Source of the DNA: Thermoflexus sp.
Lineage (GTDB): Bacteria; Chloroflexota; Anaerolineae; Thermoflexales; Thermoflexaceae
NCBI RefSeq assembly: GCF_034432235.1
Contig: NZ_DAOUCJ010000035.1
Span: 1-13,793, forward strand
DNA: 13,793 nt
Reading direction: 5' to 3'
Part shown: piece by piece, positions 13,052 through 13,793 of the stretch
How the letters are laid out: each line of letters starts with the position of its first letter
How positions within the stretch are numbered: position 1 is the stretch's first letter
Position numbers and translations under genes: made by a program
Notes under the pieces: generated by a model
Databases searched by the model: none
Seen by the model: only the letters and a program-made list of their open reading frames with translations
Told to the model about the DNA's origin: nothing

Positions 13052-13793
13052 GTGGCTATAGAGGGATTGCGGTTTCCTTCCCGCTTGCGTTGGGGGCTTC
13101 TGGTGGGCGGCCTGGGGCTGCTTCTGGCCTGTATGCCTGGCGCCCCCCTGTCTTCCTTTTCCTCCATCTTCTGCAGCACCGACTACCGGCTCTGTCTCAC
13201 CCTGGAAGGCGATCCTCGGGTTGGGCAGCCCTTCCCCATCCTCCTCTCTCTGCTCCACGGGAACACCCCGGATGCGCCTCCTGTCACCCTCACTCTCCTT
13301 GGCGCTTCTCTCCTTGGCGCTTCTTCGCTGGAGGTTCTCTCCCTGGACACCCCGCGGGCGTATCAGATTCAGCGGGACGTGCCGGTCCCTTTGGTGGATC
13401 CGGCTGAGCTTTCTTCTGAAACTTTTACCGTGATGGGGACGCTCATCACGGTGGATCTGGGGCATGCGCCTGCGGGGAAGATCCGGCACCCCCGCTTCCC
13501 CTCCGGTCAAGAGGAGACGCTTGGGGAGATCATCCGCGTGGGGGTTCGGCTGAAGGAGGCGGGGGAATGGCAGTTCCGCGGCATCCTCATCACGCCCGTG
13601 AAGGTCCAGGGGGTTGGGGGGTCGGTGGAAATCAAAACCTACACATCCCAATCGGCGCTCCTGGGCTGGAGCACTGAAGCTCAAGCCTACTGGGCGGATC
13701 ATAGCACCGCCTTTAGGCGGGCGTGGAACCTGAAGAGCCAGCAATGCGGCGGCGTCCGCCCCTGCACCCTTCGCTTTCCCTATGATCCCTATC
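13052..13793 (+). CDS. Predicted lipoprotein of unknown function, 3'-truncated by window edge
   Basis: An open frame runs from a GTG at 13052 to the right edge, 247 full codons with no stop. It opens VAIEGLRFPSRLRWGLLVGG and continues GLGLLLAC: a basic N-region, a hydrophobic core and a lipobox LLAC with Cys27, so it should be exported and lipid-anchored. An in-frame stop (TAG at 13046) rules out a longer form, while TTG at 13067 is an alternative start. AGGGG directly abuts the GTG, so the start is uncertain. After the anchor the protein looks beta-rich and soluble, with further Cys at IFCSTDYRLC and QQCGGVRPC. Residues 82-91 are a duplicated LLGAS, encoded by a perfect 15-bp tandem repeat. 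I recognise no family. It follows the 112-residue gene by 69 bp. Confidence 0.72.
   Translation, partial: MAIEGLRFPSRLRWGLLVGGLGLLLACMPGAPLSSFSSIFCSTDYRLCLTLEGDPRVGQPFPILLSLLHGNTPDAPPVTLTLLGASLLGASSLEVLSLDTPRAYQIQRDVPVPLVDPAELSSETFTVMGTLITVDLGHAPAGKIRHPRFPSGQEETLGEIIRVGVRLKEAGEWQFRGILITPVKVQGVGGSVEIKTYTSQSALLGWSTEAQAYWADHSTAFRRAWNLKSQQCGGVRPCTLRFPYDPY
13295..13324 (+). repeat. Perfect 15-bp tandem duplication inside the lipoprotein gene
   Basis: CTCCTTGGCGCTTCT occurs twice in direct succession (13295-13309 and 13310-13324). It is in frame and adds five residues (LLGAS), so it is probably a recent slippage duplication that keeps the gene open. Confidence 0.85.

Noticed and set aside
12770..13744. 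324-codon minus-strand open frame at the right end
   Set aside because: It is antisense to the 112-residue protein and the lipoprotein gene, whose signal peptide and ribosome site favour the plus strand; the antisense product is low-complexity.

Overview
The window is GC-rich DNA with strong Shine-Dalgarno sites. It reads like a stretch of an aerobic, probably thermophilic bacterium, with Chloroflexota the best guess. That guess is an inference from gene content (CO dehydrogenase, 2-oxo acid dehydrogenase, DUF6883/DUF4926 pair, FabI) and base composition. It has not been tested against any database.

Layout. (1) Bases 1-4140, plus strand, form a molybdenum hydroxylase module. It holds the 3' part of a form-I-type CO dehydrogenase large subunit (coxL), an XdhC/CoxI-family maturation factor with a C-terminal YHS domain, and a MobA-like molybdenum cofactor cytidylyltransferase (MocA type). 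Together these are an enzyme subunit plus two factors expected to make and insert its cytosine-dinucleotide molybdenum cofactor. (2) Bases 4179-10519, minus strand and convergent with the first block, form a five-gene run. In transcription order these are a DUF169 protein, E1-alpha, E1-beta and E2 of a branched-chain-type 2-oxo acid dehydrogenase, and a 589-residue protein with an N-terminal Rieske [2Fe-2S] domain and a large histidine-rich helical domain of unknown function. A good sigma-70-like promoter lies just upstream of the DUF169 gene. No E3 (lipoamide dehydrogenase) is present. (3) Bases 10520-11150 carry no convincing gene. They hold the operon promoter, a tandem array of about 112-bp units built from small perfect hairpins, and leader sequence of the next genes. 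(4) Bases 11151-11726, plus strand, hold a small DUF6883 gene and a DUF4926 gene 15 bp apart, which look like a two-gene cassette. (5) Bases 11816-12982, plus strand, hold enoyl-ACP reductase fabI and an unrecognised 112-residue protein. (6) From 13052 to the right edge, plus strand, a GTG-initiated lipoprotein gene runs off the window.

The parts least explained by known biology are the DUF169 / branched-chain dehydrogenase / Rieske-fusion operon, the XdhC-YHS fusion next to coxL, and the hairpin repeat array between the divergent transcription units. Long open frames antisense to the dehydrogenase genes were judged to be GC-driven shadows.
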